Positions 34,701 to 49,700 of a stretch of DNA of 64,000 nt are shown here, one piece after another. The notes under the pieces were generated by a model. It was not told where the DNA came from. It saw only the letters and a list, made by a program, of their open reading frames with translations, and made no database searches. Source of the stretch: Cycas panzhihuaensis (Eukaryota > Cycadophyta). Numbering within the stretch: the stretch's first letter is position 1; each line of letters opens with the position of its first letter. The stretch is from the NCBI GenBank assembly GCA_023213395.1, contig CM041465.1:191215741-191279740 (forward strand), given 5' to 3'. The translations under genes and the position numbers were made by a program.

Positions 34701-37700
34701 TTCAATTGGGAGAGAAATTCTGTCTATCAGGAGTTGCCAGAATAGTGCAGACTGTGTATATGAATTGTTGGAACAGTACAAACTACAATTATAATTTTAT
34801 GTGCTCAATGTTGGGAATCATGCATTTGATTGTAGGCATGCATGATGCTATAGTTCTTGCCCAATGTGCATCATGTCTTCTCTTGACTTGACTTTCAAAG
34901 GGAAAGCTGAGAGTCAGTACACCATGGGCTGAAGCCCAAGTGATCTTTGGTGCCTAAGTAGGTGCCACACAACTGTGATGCTTGGCTACAACTGCAAAGA
35001 TCAACAAATGACACTATGGTTGACTTGAGTGTGATTATACGTGAACTGAGACTAGATGTCTAGTTAATTATTATTGCGCAGAAACTGTCGTAATACACTG
35101 TTGAAATCTTTCAATTTCTCGACACAGAGTTGAGTTAGTTGAGACAACTCTATGATAGGGAGGTGTTATGTGCCTAATTAAGGGTGGATGATATACTTGG
35201 GTCAGGGTATATATCATCAGAAAAGATAATGTATAAAGGTGATGTGTCAGCTTGTGACAGACACAAGAATAATTGAATAATATTAGTTTCATGAGGAAGG
35301 CCTAGGAGAATGTAGGTTTTATTATGTAAGCATAGAAAAGACTTATAATATACCCCTTAAGAGAGTCATTGTAAAATAATGTTTTGAGAACTATAATTTG
35401 AGAGGATTCATGTTCTTCTATTCCCTTATCTTATTCTCTCTTTGAAACTATTATTCTGATTTCGGATAATTTCTATTGTTGTTTCTTGTTTTTGTATGGT
35501 ATATAGTTTTAGGGATTGCTACAAGTAGTATTAGAGTATGATTTAGACGAATTAGTGTTTCTTACAAAGAACAACTATTTTGGAGGTGTGAGCAATAGAA
35601 CTTGGCAAAAAAAACTGCATAATCAAGTTGATCACATTTGTGCCATAAGTTTTGACCTATTATACTGCACATTTTTGGTGAAAATTGAGTGATATAAAGA
35701 ATTCAATTTCAGCATACTATCATTCCCCTTCTATGTGCCTAAAAATCTATGACCTCAACTTGCAACAGCCACTAAAGAGGATACAAAAATCCAATTGACC
35801 ATAATATTTTTTGTAATGTGCGCGTTGGAGTTTGCTTTCCTAAAAAAAAGCTCCTCAAAATTTGGACATCAAGAGAGAGCTACTGTCATTTTTGTGAAGG
35901 GTCATGTTGTTATACAACCTCACATTTGTTTATGAACTTACGGAGCTTATTATAAAAGATACAAACCTCCAAATCACTTTGGGCTAGATTCACAACATAA
36001 TTGGGTCCTCTGTCCATAAAAAAATGTAGCACTCCATTGGGATGGTGAGAAGGAATGATATTTCAATTTTTTGTAAGAGGCTAATTTTGCCCTAAATTTA
36101 GTAAACTTTTAGGAAAATCCTTAAATTTAGAATGGCAATGCCAATACTCTCGAAGGATGGGAAGACTGAAACCATGAATAGATAGACAAGACTGAAGTTG
36201 TTTATAAACTCAAGCCTAATACATGGTGAAATAATTTTGACCACTCACATTACATTTGGGTGGAGAAGCTCTTGCTTGGTACATTATCTGCTATAACAAA
36301 TCTACTGAATATTATAAATAAAGGGGCTTTTCAATAGATGTCTTCAAAATAGTTTTGCACACATGAATGCGAACAATGGAACCAACAATATCATTATGAA
36401 TATCATAAGCAAACAAACAAAAAGGGACTTTTTCGAAAATTATTTAGTCATATCAAGAAACTTAAAATGCTATATCAAAACAAATGAGACCAAATGAAAC
36501 TTTTAAAAGGTTATATCTACTAAGGTATGATGATAAAAAGGGTATTCCTCCAACCCCAAATAATTACTTAGAGAGAACCCTTGCCAAGGTTAAAGAATTT
36601 GAGAAAAATGAAGAACGACGTGAAGTACTGTAAATTGTCACAAACAAAATGCAATTAGAGGAGCACAATAATGTTCAAGAATAGGATGCAAAGGGAGGGC
36701 TTGACAAAGTTGAAGACAATATTGAAAAACAAGTGAAAGAAGAAGAATAAGAGAAAATGAACTAAGTTAAAGGAACTAAAGACATAGAAAACGATGAATC
36801 CAACATTCAATGTGAGGCAAAGGAATAAAAATATCAATTTGAAGTAGAACTAGTCATGATGCATGAACAGGATCCAGAACTATAATTAGAGAAGGTCGAA
36901 CCAAAGCAATGTTGCCAACAAGGTGGGAAAAGAAAGAAAGAAAGATGAACAACTAAAGGAGGATAAGATAGAAATTGAGGGACTCATGTCTCAAGGCGAT
37001 ACAACAGAGAAGGATATTATAACTTCCTTACTAGAGATTGTATCACCATCAACAAGAACTAGGCAACAAATGGTAGAAGATGAGTACATCCCACCAGCAA
37101 AACAAATAATTCAAAGAACAACAAAATCAAAGGATGCAACAATGTCATCACAAGGGCCAATAACATCCTTGGCATTTAAACAATTAAAAGCCTTGAAAGT
37201 AAAGGCATGCATCAATGGATAGAAGATAATAACAATTCTTATTGATCTAGACATGAGTCATAATTTGTTTTGATATAGTGCCTGTAAGGAGGCTAAAAAT
37301 TTTTCACAATGCCCAAATTAAAATTGTCAATGCCACTAGCCAACAAGGCAACTATCCAAGGGATGCACATGCTATGAAGTGAAGCTAAGTAGGAACAATG
37401 TTGTTCTCCAGCCTTATTTCTATGCCATTACTATTGAAGTTGTTCAGATGGTGTTAGGATCATAATGGCTACAAACTCTCAAAACCTTCTTTATGAACTT
37501 ATGAGAGAAGTTCAGCAGATTTACAAGTCAAGGTGAACAAGTTAGATTACAAGGAATCTACAATCTGAAGTACCCAAAGGAGATCCCACAGCAAATAAAA
37601 GAATGGAAGCAACGCAACAGCCATAGAAAGAAGTGGGGATAACTTGAACAAACTCTACAAGACTTGACCAGGAGTCCATGACCATTACCATTATGCCAAT

Positions 37701-40700
37701 ATAACCAAGAAACAAGTTCACATCAATAACAGAGATGGAAGCAAGTATGTTGCATTCCCCTATTTATGGAGGCCAACTTCTATAGAGGGTAATTAATGAA
37801 TAATTAATACAAGGCTGGCTTTCATAAATTTTAAATTAATTACTCTAAGGCTGAGTCCATCCAAAATAATTACTTAGGCCAATTTCACCCAAAAATAATC
37901 AATTAATTAGCTTGAAGCCTGCTTGTATCCAGTTTCACTTATACAAGGGAGTTGTGGGTCATTTGGCCAAATCATCTTTTGGAGAACTTCTTGTCTGTCC
38001 TTTTGGAAGGTAGCAAAATCATTAGAGGTACCCTTCTTCAAAAAGAGCAACAAACAGACAAGCTGGATATATTTAAGCATCAATTAGTATTTGTGCACAT
38101 GAGCCTTTATTAGTTAGTCTTGCACTTACCATTGTCAAAAATATCTTTCATTATCTATCAATTACTACTGTACTATTGGAATTCTGTCAATTAATGCTGT
38201 TGTACCTTGATTTATCACTACTATAGTTGCATTATCTGCAATACTATCTTTTATTTCTGCTAGAAATCATTTGTTACTACTGTACTTTAACATCTATGTT
38301 ATTCTACCATCAATATTTTAGCATTGTCTTATCATCTACTTGTTATACTTACATAACAATATAGTCAAAAACAACAGAAAGCAATGTGTAATCGATTTGG
38401 GATCACCACAAGTGGTATCAAAGACTCAAGATCAAACCATGCAGTACAAGGAAAGTCAATTTCAGAAGTCAAATACCTAATTTCTGCAATCAGAAACCAT
38501 AATTTCTCAGACAAAAATCAAATTTTCTACACTTAAAATTCTGAAATTATACTGATCTAGAGTACGAGATATATGTGATAATACCTGAATGAATATTAAG
38601 TAAACTTACAGTGACGTCTCTTCTTACAACTGTCCTCTTCGAGGAGAGGTTCCCTCCAAGTTTACAGCAGCTCTACGGCCAAAAATATGGTAGCCAAGAT
38701 ATTCCCCGTGATGCCCTAGAATGAGATCCCAAAGGCCCATAAATAGGCAGTCAAATGGTCCCTATGTAAGTCGGCCAAAATGAAGTCATAAACTGGAGTT
38801 TATTCTATCCTCTAGGTCAGCCAGAACCAATCTAGGAAATCGGCCAAAATAAGAATAATAATAGTGTACTCTGAGCCATATATTAAGGTCGGTTCCCCTG
38901 AGACGAGGGAGGTCGACCAGATTGATAGAGTTGTTACAAGTCCCTCCCCTTCAAAATTGCGCTTTGCCCTCAAAGCACTGGTAAATTTTGGTACTGTTGC
39001 ATCCATTCTTTGAATTCCCATGTTGCCTCGCTGTTGTCTGCTACTTTCTATTTGATAAGGTATTCTATGATTTCGCAAGAACACAACCTTTTGGTGCATT
39101 CCTGAAGGATACCTTCTAGTTCAGCTAATAATCTTCCTTCCTCATCTAATATTGGAAGTTCTGTTTGGATTGGTACCCTTTTTCCTAACTTACTTTTAAG
39201 GCAAGAGATGTGGAATGCATTGTGTATTTGACAATCTAAAGGAAACTCCAATCTATAGGCTACATCTCCAATTTCAGCCAAGATTTTATAGGGTCCAAAA
39301 AACTTTGGTTGAAGCTTATTGTGCCTTTGAAGGTTAGCTTGTTGCTTCATCCAATTGCGAGCTATGTTTAGGTTGTCTTCTAGATTTCCAATATTTGCCT
39401 TGACTATTGGTGGTACTTTTCAATGTTGGAAGATAGTGGATAAGAGGAGGAGACATGTCATTAAGCACATGTAAGAAGATACAAGAAACAACAATATGAC
39501 AAATGACTCACAACTCTCCAATAATCTCATTAGAAAACATAATAGAGTACATAATATATATAGATTACATATGTACTAAAGATAGGAATTAGTTTTAACT
39601 ATATCATAATAGTTAATTAACTACTCCCTCAAATTATGGTACACTATCAACTACCATATTTAATATTGCAATCATCTTTGACTCCTCCTAATCAACACAT
39701 TAATGACTTTGACTAAGAATATTCTCACACTTAGAATATTCCATGTGAGAAAATATTCTAATTACATGAGATGAAATGAACTTAAATGAACATGTAACGG
39801 GAATGTACATTATTTCCAACACCCTCTCATAATGTTAAGTTCATTTCCTATCATAAACATCAGTGTCCTAAGTCTCTCAAACTTCTCACAACCCAACGCC
39901 TAAACGAGAACCTGATCTTTTGAGGGACAATACATCAACCCAACTATGCCATACTCCACTTGCTGTCGAACAAAATGTTGGTCTTGGTCTTCTTCCACAA
40001 GCTTGAATCTGTCATGACAACCCAAGTCTTCAATAGCTGGAAGGCACCTTGGTTATCCTAGAATAACTGAACAAGTCACGTGGTTAAGAAGTCCATTAAG
40101 CCAAAAAAATGGCTTCAAGGATGTTATAACTGTTGCTTTGTATACTGCCTTGGTGAAAGACAAAGAAACTATCAATTGTTTCTTGTTACTCCAAGAGATC
40201 AACCGGAACTAAGTGTCAAATATGCACATATTGTTGTTGATTCAGCCTTTATTGTTGCAAGAGATCAACTAGGACTAAGTGTTAATGTGCATCCTGCCAT
40301 TGATTAGGATCAACCAAAACTAAGTGTCATCCACATCATGTTGTTGATCAAGCTCAACCAAAAATAAGTGGTCAATCCACATCCTGCTGTTGATTGGGAC
40401 CAACCAAAACTAAGTGACATACACATCCAATTGTTGATTATGCCATTGCAGTTGCATGTACAAAGCTACCAAAGAGGATTTTATTATCCTCTTGCAGTAC
40501 ATGCCAGTTGTGATCATCAATGCATGAACAACACGCCCATTTTCCTGCTTCTCCAAATGTCACCATATCGACATACAATATCATGCTTGCTTCTACGCAC
40601 TATTGTATTTGCCAAGTCATTGTTGCTTTAAAGAATTGTTAGATGTTTTCATTAACACCACAACACTACAATTATCATAACCATAACACACTAAGTTGCA

Positions 40701-43700
40701 CTTCATGCAGCAATAATCTACACAACCTCAACAAATATAAAGAAATTTAGGTAGTCGCGATTCTTATGAAGGTATGATAACCCTCATGCAGGTTGATGAG
40801 AGTAAAGTACTCCACAATTCACTCATCTCCTTCAGTTTATGCACATGAAGAGAGAGAGAGGGGATAGACATTTTTCAAGAGTAAAGCAAGTATCAAGACT
40901 CCATTAAATCTATGAGAGTCTTCATGCATCATATGCAAGTAGCTAAGATGAGTAATCAACTCATCAACCACTGGCAAATTAATGAAAGCCAATGTTCTAG
41001 GTTCCAGTTCTGCCAAGTCATGTTGTGTCGTGTCATGCCATGCTATAATGCCATCAATTTAGTGTGATCTGGCTTCCTGTCTTCTCCTTTAACAACTTCC
41101 ATAGGCCTTCATAACACTGAAAAATGTTCTCTTTCCACATCACACAGAAATTACATCTCGCCTTAGTGAATCTGGCAAACTATAGCTAGCAATTCACAAA
41201 CATTTTATGAAGTCTATAATTTAAGAAAAATAGGGAGATGTAGTGTTTAAATCATCGTAAGTATGAGTGTCACATCACTCAGTGATTGCAAGGTGAATTA
41301 CACTAAAAAGGTACATATAAAAAGGTTCAAGAAGAACTCTTAATACATCATGAAATCTTCTCAAAAGAGGATGAAGTACAATAAAATATCCTCTTCAAGT
41401 GTTCTCAAAAGAGGACAACGTACATTAAAAACTCCCCTTTAAAGTACTCTCAAAGTACATTAAAAAATCCTCTTAAAATAGAGTTAAAAGATACACTCTA
41501 ATGAGGATAAACTACATTGAAAGATCTCTTGAAGTACTCCTTAATTGAAGCCAAAAAGTGCCCTTTAAAAGAAGACAAATTAACAAACTTTAAACGGCTT
41601 AATGTCTTCATGAAGTATCATACCCATCTAATAAAAGACATATTCCTAAAGAGGATGACGTACTTAAGAAAGATCCTGTTGAAATATTCTTTTAAATGTC
41701 GTCAAAAGTACCCTTTAAAAGAGGATGAATTACATAAAATGAATCCTCTTGAAGTACCCTTTTATGTTGCCAAGAGTGTACTTAAAAAAAAGGATAAAGT
41801 ACAAGGAAAAAATCCCCTTAAAGTACCTTTAAATAAAGCCAAAAAGAAATACACCAAAAGAATATATTTCAAAGAATGAAATAATTTCTCAAAAGTGACT
41901 AACTATAGAATAGAACATATATTAAAAAAGGTATATTATGAAGAATATACTAATGTTATAAACATTAGCTAAGACATATAATTTATCGATCGAATATTTC
42001 ATGGTTGCTCGATTTTCTCCGACAACTCAGATTACAGTGGCGGCCAACAAAGGCTTTGACGACTGGTTGCAGTGCAAGTGGTGGCAGTAGATTCGTCGTA
42101 TGGCTTCGAGTTGTGGGCGTCCCATCTAGTAGATGTCATCTGGCGTCTCCATATTTTTTCGGCGACTATCTACGACTCTCAATGACCTTTGTAGTGGCGA
42201 ATGAGCATCTTCGGCCCGTATGGCGACTATCCACACCAACAGCGTTGACTAGAGGGTGATTCCGAACGGACAGAGAAAGCACGGATGACGATCAATTAGC
42301 AGCAAATATCAGTAACTGCAATGGCAACTAATGACATCTCACTACGACTCCTGGTAGCACCAGATGACAATTGCAGGCTTCAACAACGGTGATCTATAGG
42401 AGATGTAGCTCCAACGAGGTGACAGTTGTCGTAGGTAGGTTGGTAGTAGTGTTGGCTAGCATTTAGTCAGCAAAGACAGGCGGTCATGGAGCAGTCTTCA
42501 TCTCCACATCTTCACGCAGCTGGACATGATTAGTACAAGTGACTACCTTCGTCTCCCTCTTAAACGGACTAACTTATAGCTTTACCATTCTAGGCAGTTA
42601 CTTCAACCCTCACACATCTCAACATAGAATGATTAGGCACCCTTCTTCACAAACAACTACCTCTGTAGGGATTTTATCAACTGTATTTTTTTCTCTATAT
42701 GTTTTACTCACAGAGTGTCCAATCAATTAGACACAAGTGATAATAAGCAACATCACAATTGTAAGAAAAGGAAAGCAAGCTCATTTGGACAGCCCAAGCT
42801 ACTCAGACATGGTAGAAAATAGGGACATAAGTATCATAAGAGTAAAGTGGCTCTGATACCATGTTGGAAGATAGTGGATAAGAGGAGGAGACATGTCATA
42901 AAGCACATGTAAGAAGATACAAAAAATGACAATACGACAAATGACTCACAACTCTCCAACAACCTCATTAGAAAACATAAGAGTACATAATATATATAGA
43001 TTACATATATACTAAAGATAGGAATTAGTTTTAACCATATCATAATGATTAATTAACTACTCCCTCAAATTATGGTAGGATATTAACTAGCATATTTAAT
43101 GTTGCAACCATCTTTAACTCCTAACCAACACATTAATGACTTTGACTAAGAATATTCTAAGAATGTTCTCACTTAGAATATTCCATGTAAGGAAATTATT
43201 ATAATTACATGAGATGAAATGAACTTAAATTTACATGAAGAGCCTCGCAACATGGTATTTCGCAAATCCATCTCCACACTTTGCAAAGATGCACTAAAAA
43301 ATATTGCAATGAATGAAGCTGGGAAGCCCAAATGGCAAGAAAAATCCAAGGAGATTGTGCGCGCCTTTTACTAACTGTCTTAACATGCAATAATTCGTAA
43401 AGAAAAAGACGCACATTGGTGAAAACATCAAGAACTGCTATTCATGACAAAGGCGTTGCGTCTGGTCCTCTCACAACCAGACGCATGCCAAAACAATTAC
43501 CGGTCATTCCCCAACGTAGGTCCAAATTTCAGGCCAATCGGATGTCAAGAAAATACACACACACCCATACATGTCTTGATTCTTAATTTTATGTGAGACA
43601 GATGTACAGTTACATAACGGTTTCAAAAATTGTTGTCCTAACTAATTCGCCGCTGCCCGTGCCGCCCATGGTCTGCCCGCTGACCGAATTACCCACGGTC

Positions 43701-46700
43701 CGTCCGAGTTGCAGCCGCCACTTCACCGTTGCAGTCACAATCGATTAGCTATTCGCTACGGCACCAACGATCGCGAGAGTCGCGATCGTTACAAGAACGA
43801 ACGAAGTTGCGAGGCGGAACAACCGCAGTCACAATCGCAGCAGCCTCAACCGCAGTCGCAATCGCAACAGCAACAACCGCAGTCTCAATCGCAGCAGCAA
43901 GAACAACGATGGCGATACAGTCATAGTCGCAGCCCCATCAGTAACAGTCACTTTAGTTACAGCCATTCCTCCAAAAGTGGTTGTTAACCAGCACACATCT
44001 TCCCGGTCGCCTCTTTTGAATGAGTAGCATACTCGTTCACAAAAAAAAAAAAAAAATGATTACTCTTACTTAATTTCGTCTTTGAGCCTCCTTAATTTTC
44101 ATTCTTTCCCTTCGTATATATTCCATCTCCGGTTTTGCTATGTGAGGAGGCATTTTCAATCCATTTCGTCTCAGATATTCACATAGCATAGCCACATCTT
44201 GCATAGTGTCCAACAGTGCTAAGGTTGGTTTTTCCCCTGATTGTAGCTGATCAATTTCTTGATTGAGCTCAATAGTAACTCTTTTTGTTAACTCTAAATG
44301 ATCTCTGTATGCATTATGTTCTTTCCATAGATTTTTGCACCGTTCTGTTTCTTCGTCTGCCTTTATGATCCATGCTCCCAGCCGATGATAAACTGGCTGC
44401 ATATCTGCCAGAATGTATTTATCAAATCTTCTTTTGAATTCTTCCACCTGCGGTCCGACCTCATTTATGTCGTCCACCCAATCCATTATAAACTTTTTTA
44501 AGGATTCCAACTTCTCCTCTGTAATTTGATGAATCAGTTTCAGGAATTCCTCTAGTGGCTTTGCCCCGCTTTCCAGTTCTGTAACCAACTGCCTGGTTAC
44601 TTTTGCTAAAAATGTTGTCTTCCAATTTGTTATATCCTGGGCGTCGCACTCCATTGGGTCTAATCCTTCTAAAATTTCCTTGTCTACATTAAACTCTACT
44701 TCAGGTGGCTGATTATTTAACTTTTCTATTATTTCCTTCTTCCTTTTTTCTTGAGCCAACCTTCTTCTTTTCTGTCTTTGTTCTTCATCTTCTATTATTA
44801 TTGTTTCCTCAACTCTTTCTTCTCCTCCTTCCTCCTCCATTGGTTATGATTTCGGAACCTTGAGTCCTTCTTCTCTTACTGAACTGGCTCCTTTCTCCCA
44901 GTTCACCTTTTCTTTTCCTTTCTGAGTCGTGTGCTGTTGTATTCCTGGCATTACTTGATGCATTTGATACAATTTCTGTATCCAGCACTGAACATGTCCC
45001 TATTCTTTCTCCCAGTCCTCTCCGCTGTCATCCGTCCAACAAGCCAACGGTGACTGTTCCCTATTACCCTTCAGCATGCTGATTTCTAGACATTGAAATA
45101 GCAGCAACCCTTGGAGGATAGTTACATAATAAAAGGGAACAGTCTTATTGGATTCCAAAATTGCCTGTAGACTTACCTGTATCTTTTCTTTTACAAACTT
45201 TGCCCAGTTTAAAACTCTTCCTTGGGTAACCTGATTCACCATTGTTCTTAGATTACTAGGTACAAACGCGCTCTTCTGAGTAAGCACAATTTTGGTAAAA
45301 ATAAAATGTGCTATAAAACGTTTTTCTGGAGCTCGTATCCCTGCTATCCTTATACCTGACGTAGAAGCGTCTTTGCTTCCTGCCCCAATAATTCTTGCCG
45401 CTTCTTCCCGAGATATCAAAGTATCTCTGCGGATTTCTGCACCTTCTTTTGGAAGTCCTGTTACCGCTGCTATCACCTCCTCCGAGATCTGTATCATCTC
45501 CGGATATTTGGCTAATAATGGAAGCGTTGTCTGTAAGAACTTTTCTGCATTGGGCAGAATTCCGACCATGATAAATTTCTGCAATTCCGCTTTTATAATA
45601 AGCTTCCTTCTTTCTTCATCTTCTCTCATAATTCGCCATTCCGCCCGTATCCTAAAATCATCATTTTCTTTAATTACTAATGTCTGCGGCATTTTCTTTG
45701 TACCTGCTATTCTTGTGAATTCTTTCTCAATTCTGCTCTTCCGGAATCTTTCGTCACCACTGCAAACGTTACTAATATTTCTACGAGCTCAATTTTATGC
45801 AATGCGATTGCTTCTACAACCATCGCTGCTACCTCTGCGACTGTTACTGTTGTCTTTGCAACCTTCGCTACTGTCTTTGCAGCCTTCGCTGCTGTCTTTC
45901 GATTTGATCCGTCTCTTGTTGCTACGGCTTCAATTCTGTCCGTTCCTCCTATTTGTACCTTCCCTGTTTCCTTTCCGCACAATGCCGTTATTCTTCCTCC
46001 CTTGCCGTATAAATTCCGAATTCCATGGGTTGTTTCACCGTCGTTGTTTTGCAATTTCGGCTGTTTCACAGCATTCTCTTTTTGTGTATCGTACTGCATG
46101 TCCCTTCATCATAACTAGGCAGTTATGGAACATAGTTGTACGTCCCATCTGCGCTTTCTGCACTTTTCTTAATCATTCCTGATTAAGACAATTGCGGCTA
46201 GGCGCACCTTCTTACATGCTCGTACGGTCCATCAATCAGGATGATTGTTCTTTAGTTCAATGATGTTCTCACCTTTTTTTTTTTTTAACATTCTGTATAA
46301 TTTTAACCTACTGCCATTGACTAGTTTAGTCAATGGATGTCCATCTAATTGTTGTAATTTAACGGCTCCATTATCATGAATATAATCAATTCTATATGGA
46401 CCTAGCCATCGTATTTTCATTTTACCTGGTCAATTCATAGGCCAGTGTTTCACAAATTTCCTTATATCCATATTCTGTAAGAGAATATGTTTGGGGAAAA
46501 TTTCTTACTACTTCTTGATTCGACTGACAACTATTTTCCCTTTCTGCAAAGGAGACATTCTTTTGTTTAATCAATTCATTTGTTTTTGCCATATTACCAA
46601 ACAATTCATACAGACAATTGTGCTGAATTTTATTACAAGAGGAAGTTACAACATTTTCTTTGGAATCTTCTATTACAAAGTTACCTTTTCTACTTGGTTC

Positions 46701-49700
46701 AATTTCATCTGGACATAACTACATAAGATAACCTCTTAAGGATTTTTCTCATGTTTCCTCCCAAGCAGACTGCAGCCAATCCAGCAAATATGTAGATGAA
46801 GCCTCGCTTGCCATTTGTGGAGGGGTCTTCAGGGCTTGGAATACCGTTTCCGTACAAGGACTTACTGTTGTAGCTACTGATGTAGTTGTTGAGGAAAATC
46901 TATCATCATCTTCTACTTTTTCAATCTGTGGTCCATCTGAGCAAAGAGGCAATACGACTTTCTTTCCTGCCGAATACAAAGTGAAAGTCAGCTTTCCCCA
47001 ATCTTGCAAGGCCTCTGTTGCCAACAGCCATGGTCGTCCTAAGAGTGCAGGATATGTTTTATTATGATCCTGCATTCTTACAACTGCAAAGTCTAAGCAA
47101 ACCGTAATTCCTGCCACTGTTACTGGGATATTCAGTAAAGATCCCATTGGTCGAACTTGCAACTGGTTGGCTAACCGTATTGCATAGTTTGGGGAAACCA
47201 ATTTTGGCCGTCCCAATGAAATCCATGTGGATTCAGGAAGCACATTTACTCCTGATCCTCCATCCACTACTGTTTTACATATCATTGTTCCAAACAAAAT
47301 CATTGGAACTCTTGGATCAATTACATCCATTTTTGTAGTTCGTAACACTGGTTTTTCCATGTAATCTACAAAATAACCAGCTTCCCACCATTTAAAGATA
47401 ATGGTTATAGGAATAGATATACCTGATTCCATTAATAATTCTTTTATCTCTTGCAATTTTTGCCACGGATTTTTTTCCAATTGCTCTTCAAATGCTGGTG
47501 GTCACCTTTGATACACTTGTCCTTTAAATCGGTTTGCTTGTTCCAATTCGTCTATCTGCACTGTCCTTGTAGCTTCTTGTATGGCTCTAACAGCCTCTTG
47601 CAATCTTTCTTTCTCCACTGCTACATCCGGAAAATTACTGCTGCTTGCTGTGTCTACCATCCTTCTGCTTCTTGTTTGAATATATATTGGCTTCTCCTTA
47701 TCTGGAATTTTTGTAGCCCGATTTGAAGTTTGTATTTTCAGGCCAGAGTTCTTTGGGCAATTTGCCCATTCATGATCTGCCGGCCCACATTCCTCACAAA
47801 TAGTCTTTTCCTTGCTTTTGCAGCGGACAGTCTGTCCTTAAATATCCCCATCTTGAACACAGATGACAGCGGACTGGCTTCGTCTTTCCTTTGTATAGTT
47901 TGAAAGAAGGATTTTCTTTCTTTTGATAAAAGGATTCCCTTACTGGATTTCTGTGGTAACATCCCACGTATAGGGGTTTCCTCTTTTACAAATTTCGCAC
48001 CATTTCTTTTCCGTCTGCTGATGTTCATTCCTAAAGTGGCCTGGTTGTCCACACGGAGGGGGGCACCATATATTTTCTCTGGATTTCCCCATTTTCAACT
48101 TGGCTATCTCCATTCTTAATTTTTCGATTTCTTCATCTCGCTGATTTGATTCAAAGGTATTCCAAGATTCTGTTTCAATGACTCTACTTTCAAGTCTTCG
48201 ATTTCTGGTTTTGTGGTTCCCAGGGGCAGAAACATCTGCCCAAATTTCTGGGTTCCATTTTGCAGTTGTGCTGTCCACATTTGATTTTCGAAGCATAATA
48301 CTAATTCCTTAACTTGTTCATAACTATTTAGGGGATGAAACATGATTTTTTCTTTTAAATGAGGCAGCAATCCTTGCACAAAGTATTTTAGTGACAACAT
48401 TGGATTCATTGGCATAAGGGGGTCCATTTTATTAAAAATGATTTTCAGTCTTCCATCAAAATCATTAACGGACTCACCTGGTATCTGTCTGATTTCTTCC
48501 AGAGCTTGGAATATCGACATTGGATCTCTGAGCCATTGAAATATGTCCAGGAATTGTGTCTGGACTACTTCCCACGTAGGATTCGTCTTTGCTACATATT
48601 GATACCAGGCGATTGCTGTTCCTCGCAATGTAGAAAAAAATCTTGCTTTTATTTCCTCTGGATCTTTAATCTTTTTGATTTTCAGCATGTTGGAGAATAA
48701 AGCCAAATGATCTCCAGGATCTCCCGAGCTGTCAAATTGTAAATGCCCGAACATGGCATCGTTCTGGACTATGACGTATGGGGAAATTGTTTGGTTTCCT
48801 CCTCCCATCCCACTGCCTTTCGCTATATTCCTCGGGCCTGTAGATTCTGGTCCAGTTATGTCCAACTCTCCTTCACTCCTTTCTTGCCTTAAAATTGTAC
48901 TTTTTGGGCTTTCTCCCATGAATGATGAACCTGAAAAGATCCGAGTCATTCTATACAATGGATTTAATACATGGGAATGGGTTTCTTTTACCTCCAGTAT
49001 ATAACAGTCCCACCCTGCTGTGGTTGTACTGTATATCTCCAAATTAATCGTCTTTCCTTCTTCTATAACCGTCTGTTCTTTTACAGATTCCAGCAATTCA
49101 TTTTCCTGGTTCTCTTCTCGTTCTGATGATGAATCCTCAGGCTGTGACAGGTTTCCTTGATCTTCTTCAAGTTCCAACCTTTCTTCTTCAATTCTTTTTT
49201 GGCTCCAATCTCCAGACTGGTTTTTTGCCAAATTCTAGAAATCTCTGTCTTCTTTTAAGCCTTTTCTTCTGCAACTGTTCATCTTCCTTGAAATTTAATT
49301 CTCGTTGGTTTATAGGCTCTGAATTTTGCTGAATTTCCAGCCAATTCTCATCTTCTTCCATTCTTAAACCTCGCTGGTTTATTTGCCCTTCACCCTGTTG
49401 ATTCCCCAACAGGTTCCCCTCTTCCTTTTCAATGTCCTGAAAGCATTTCTGTACAGAATTATAGTTTTCTTCAAAGATTTCCCACTGTTTCTGCTTCAAC
49501 TGGGTCTCTTCAGATTTCTGAAAATCATTTTCTTCCTCTTGACTGAATATCTCCTGTCTTGGCTTTGCTTTCTCCTCTAAGGTCTTTTTTATAGTCTTCT
49601 TTCCTTTCTCTAGCTGTCCTTTGTCCTCCTAGCCTTCTTTCTCTCTGCCACATCCCGCGCCCGTAAGTGGGGTCTGCCTTTCTTCCTGCCGCCCCTTCCC

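Larger units (their letters stand above)
39424..43237 (-). mobile_element. Element G: relative of F, minus strand
   Basis: The 3' LTR is 39,424-39,821 (398 bp); the 5' LTR, 42,862 to about 43,237, lacks its outer 30 bp or so. Minus-strand TGGTATCAGAG (42,851-42,861) is the primer site and ATGAGAGGG abuts the 3' LTR. The interior has F's CAGGATG/TTCTGGTTGA repeats (40,198-40,440) and AAGAGGAT hairpin repeats (41,280-41,880) but no thaumatin sequence; 42,260-42,850 is unrelated to F's counterpart. No coding domain was found. It is non-autonomous. Confidence 0.85.

Noticed and set aside
34192-34891. Short ORFs in the 32-35 kb intron as small genes
   Set aside because: Composition and length fit chance; no domain or splice logic was seen.
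42005-42259. 84-residue ORF in element G as a second captured gene
   Set aside because: It overlaps the CGCCA-rich segment that F also has, and no protein family is recognisable.
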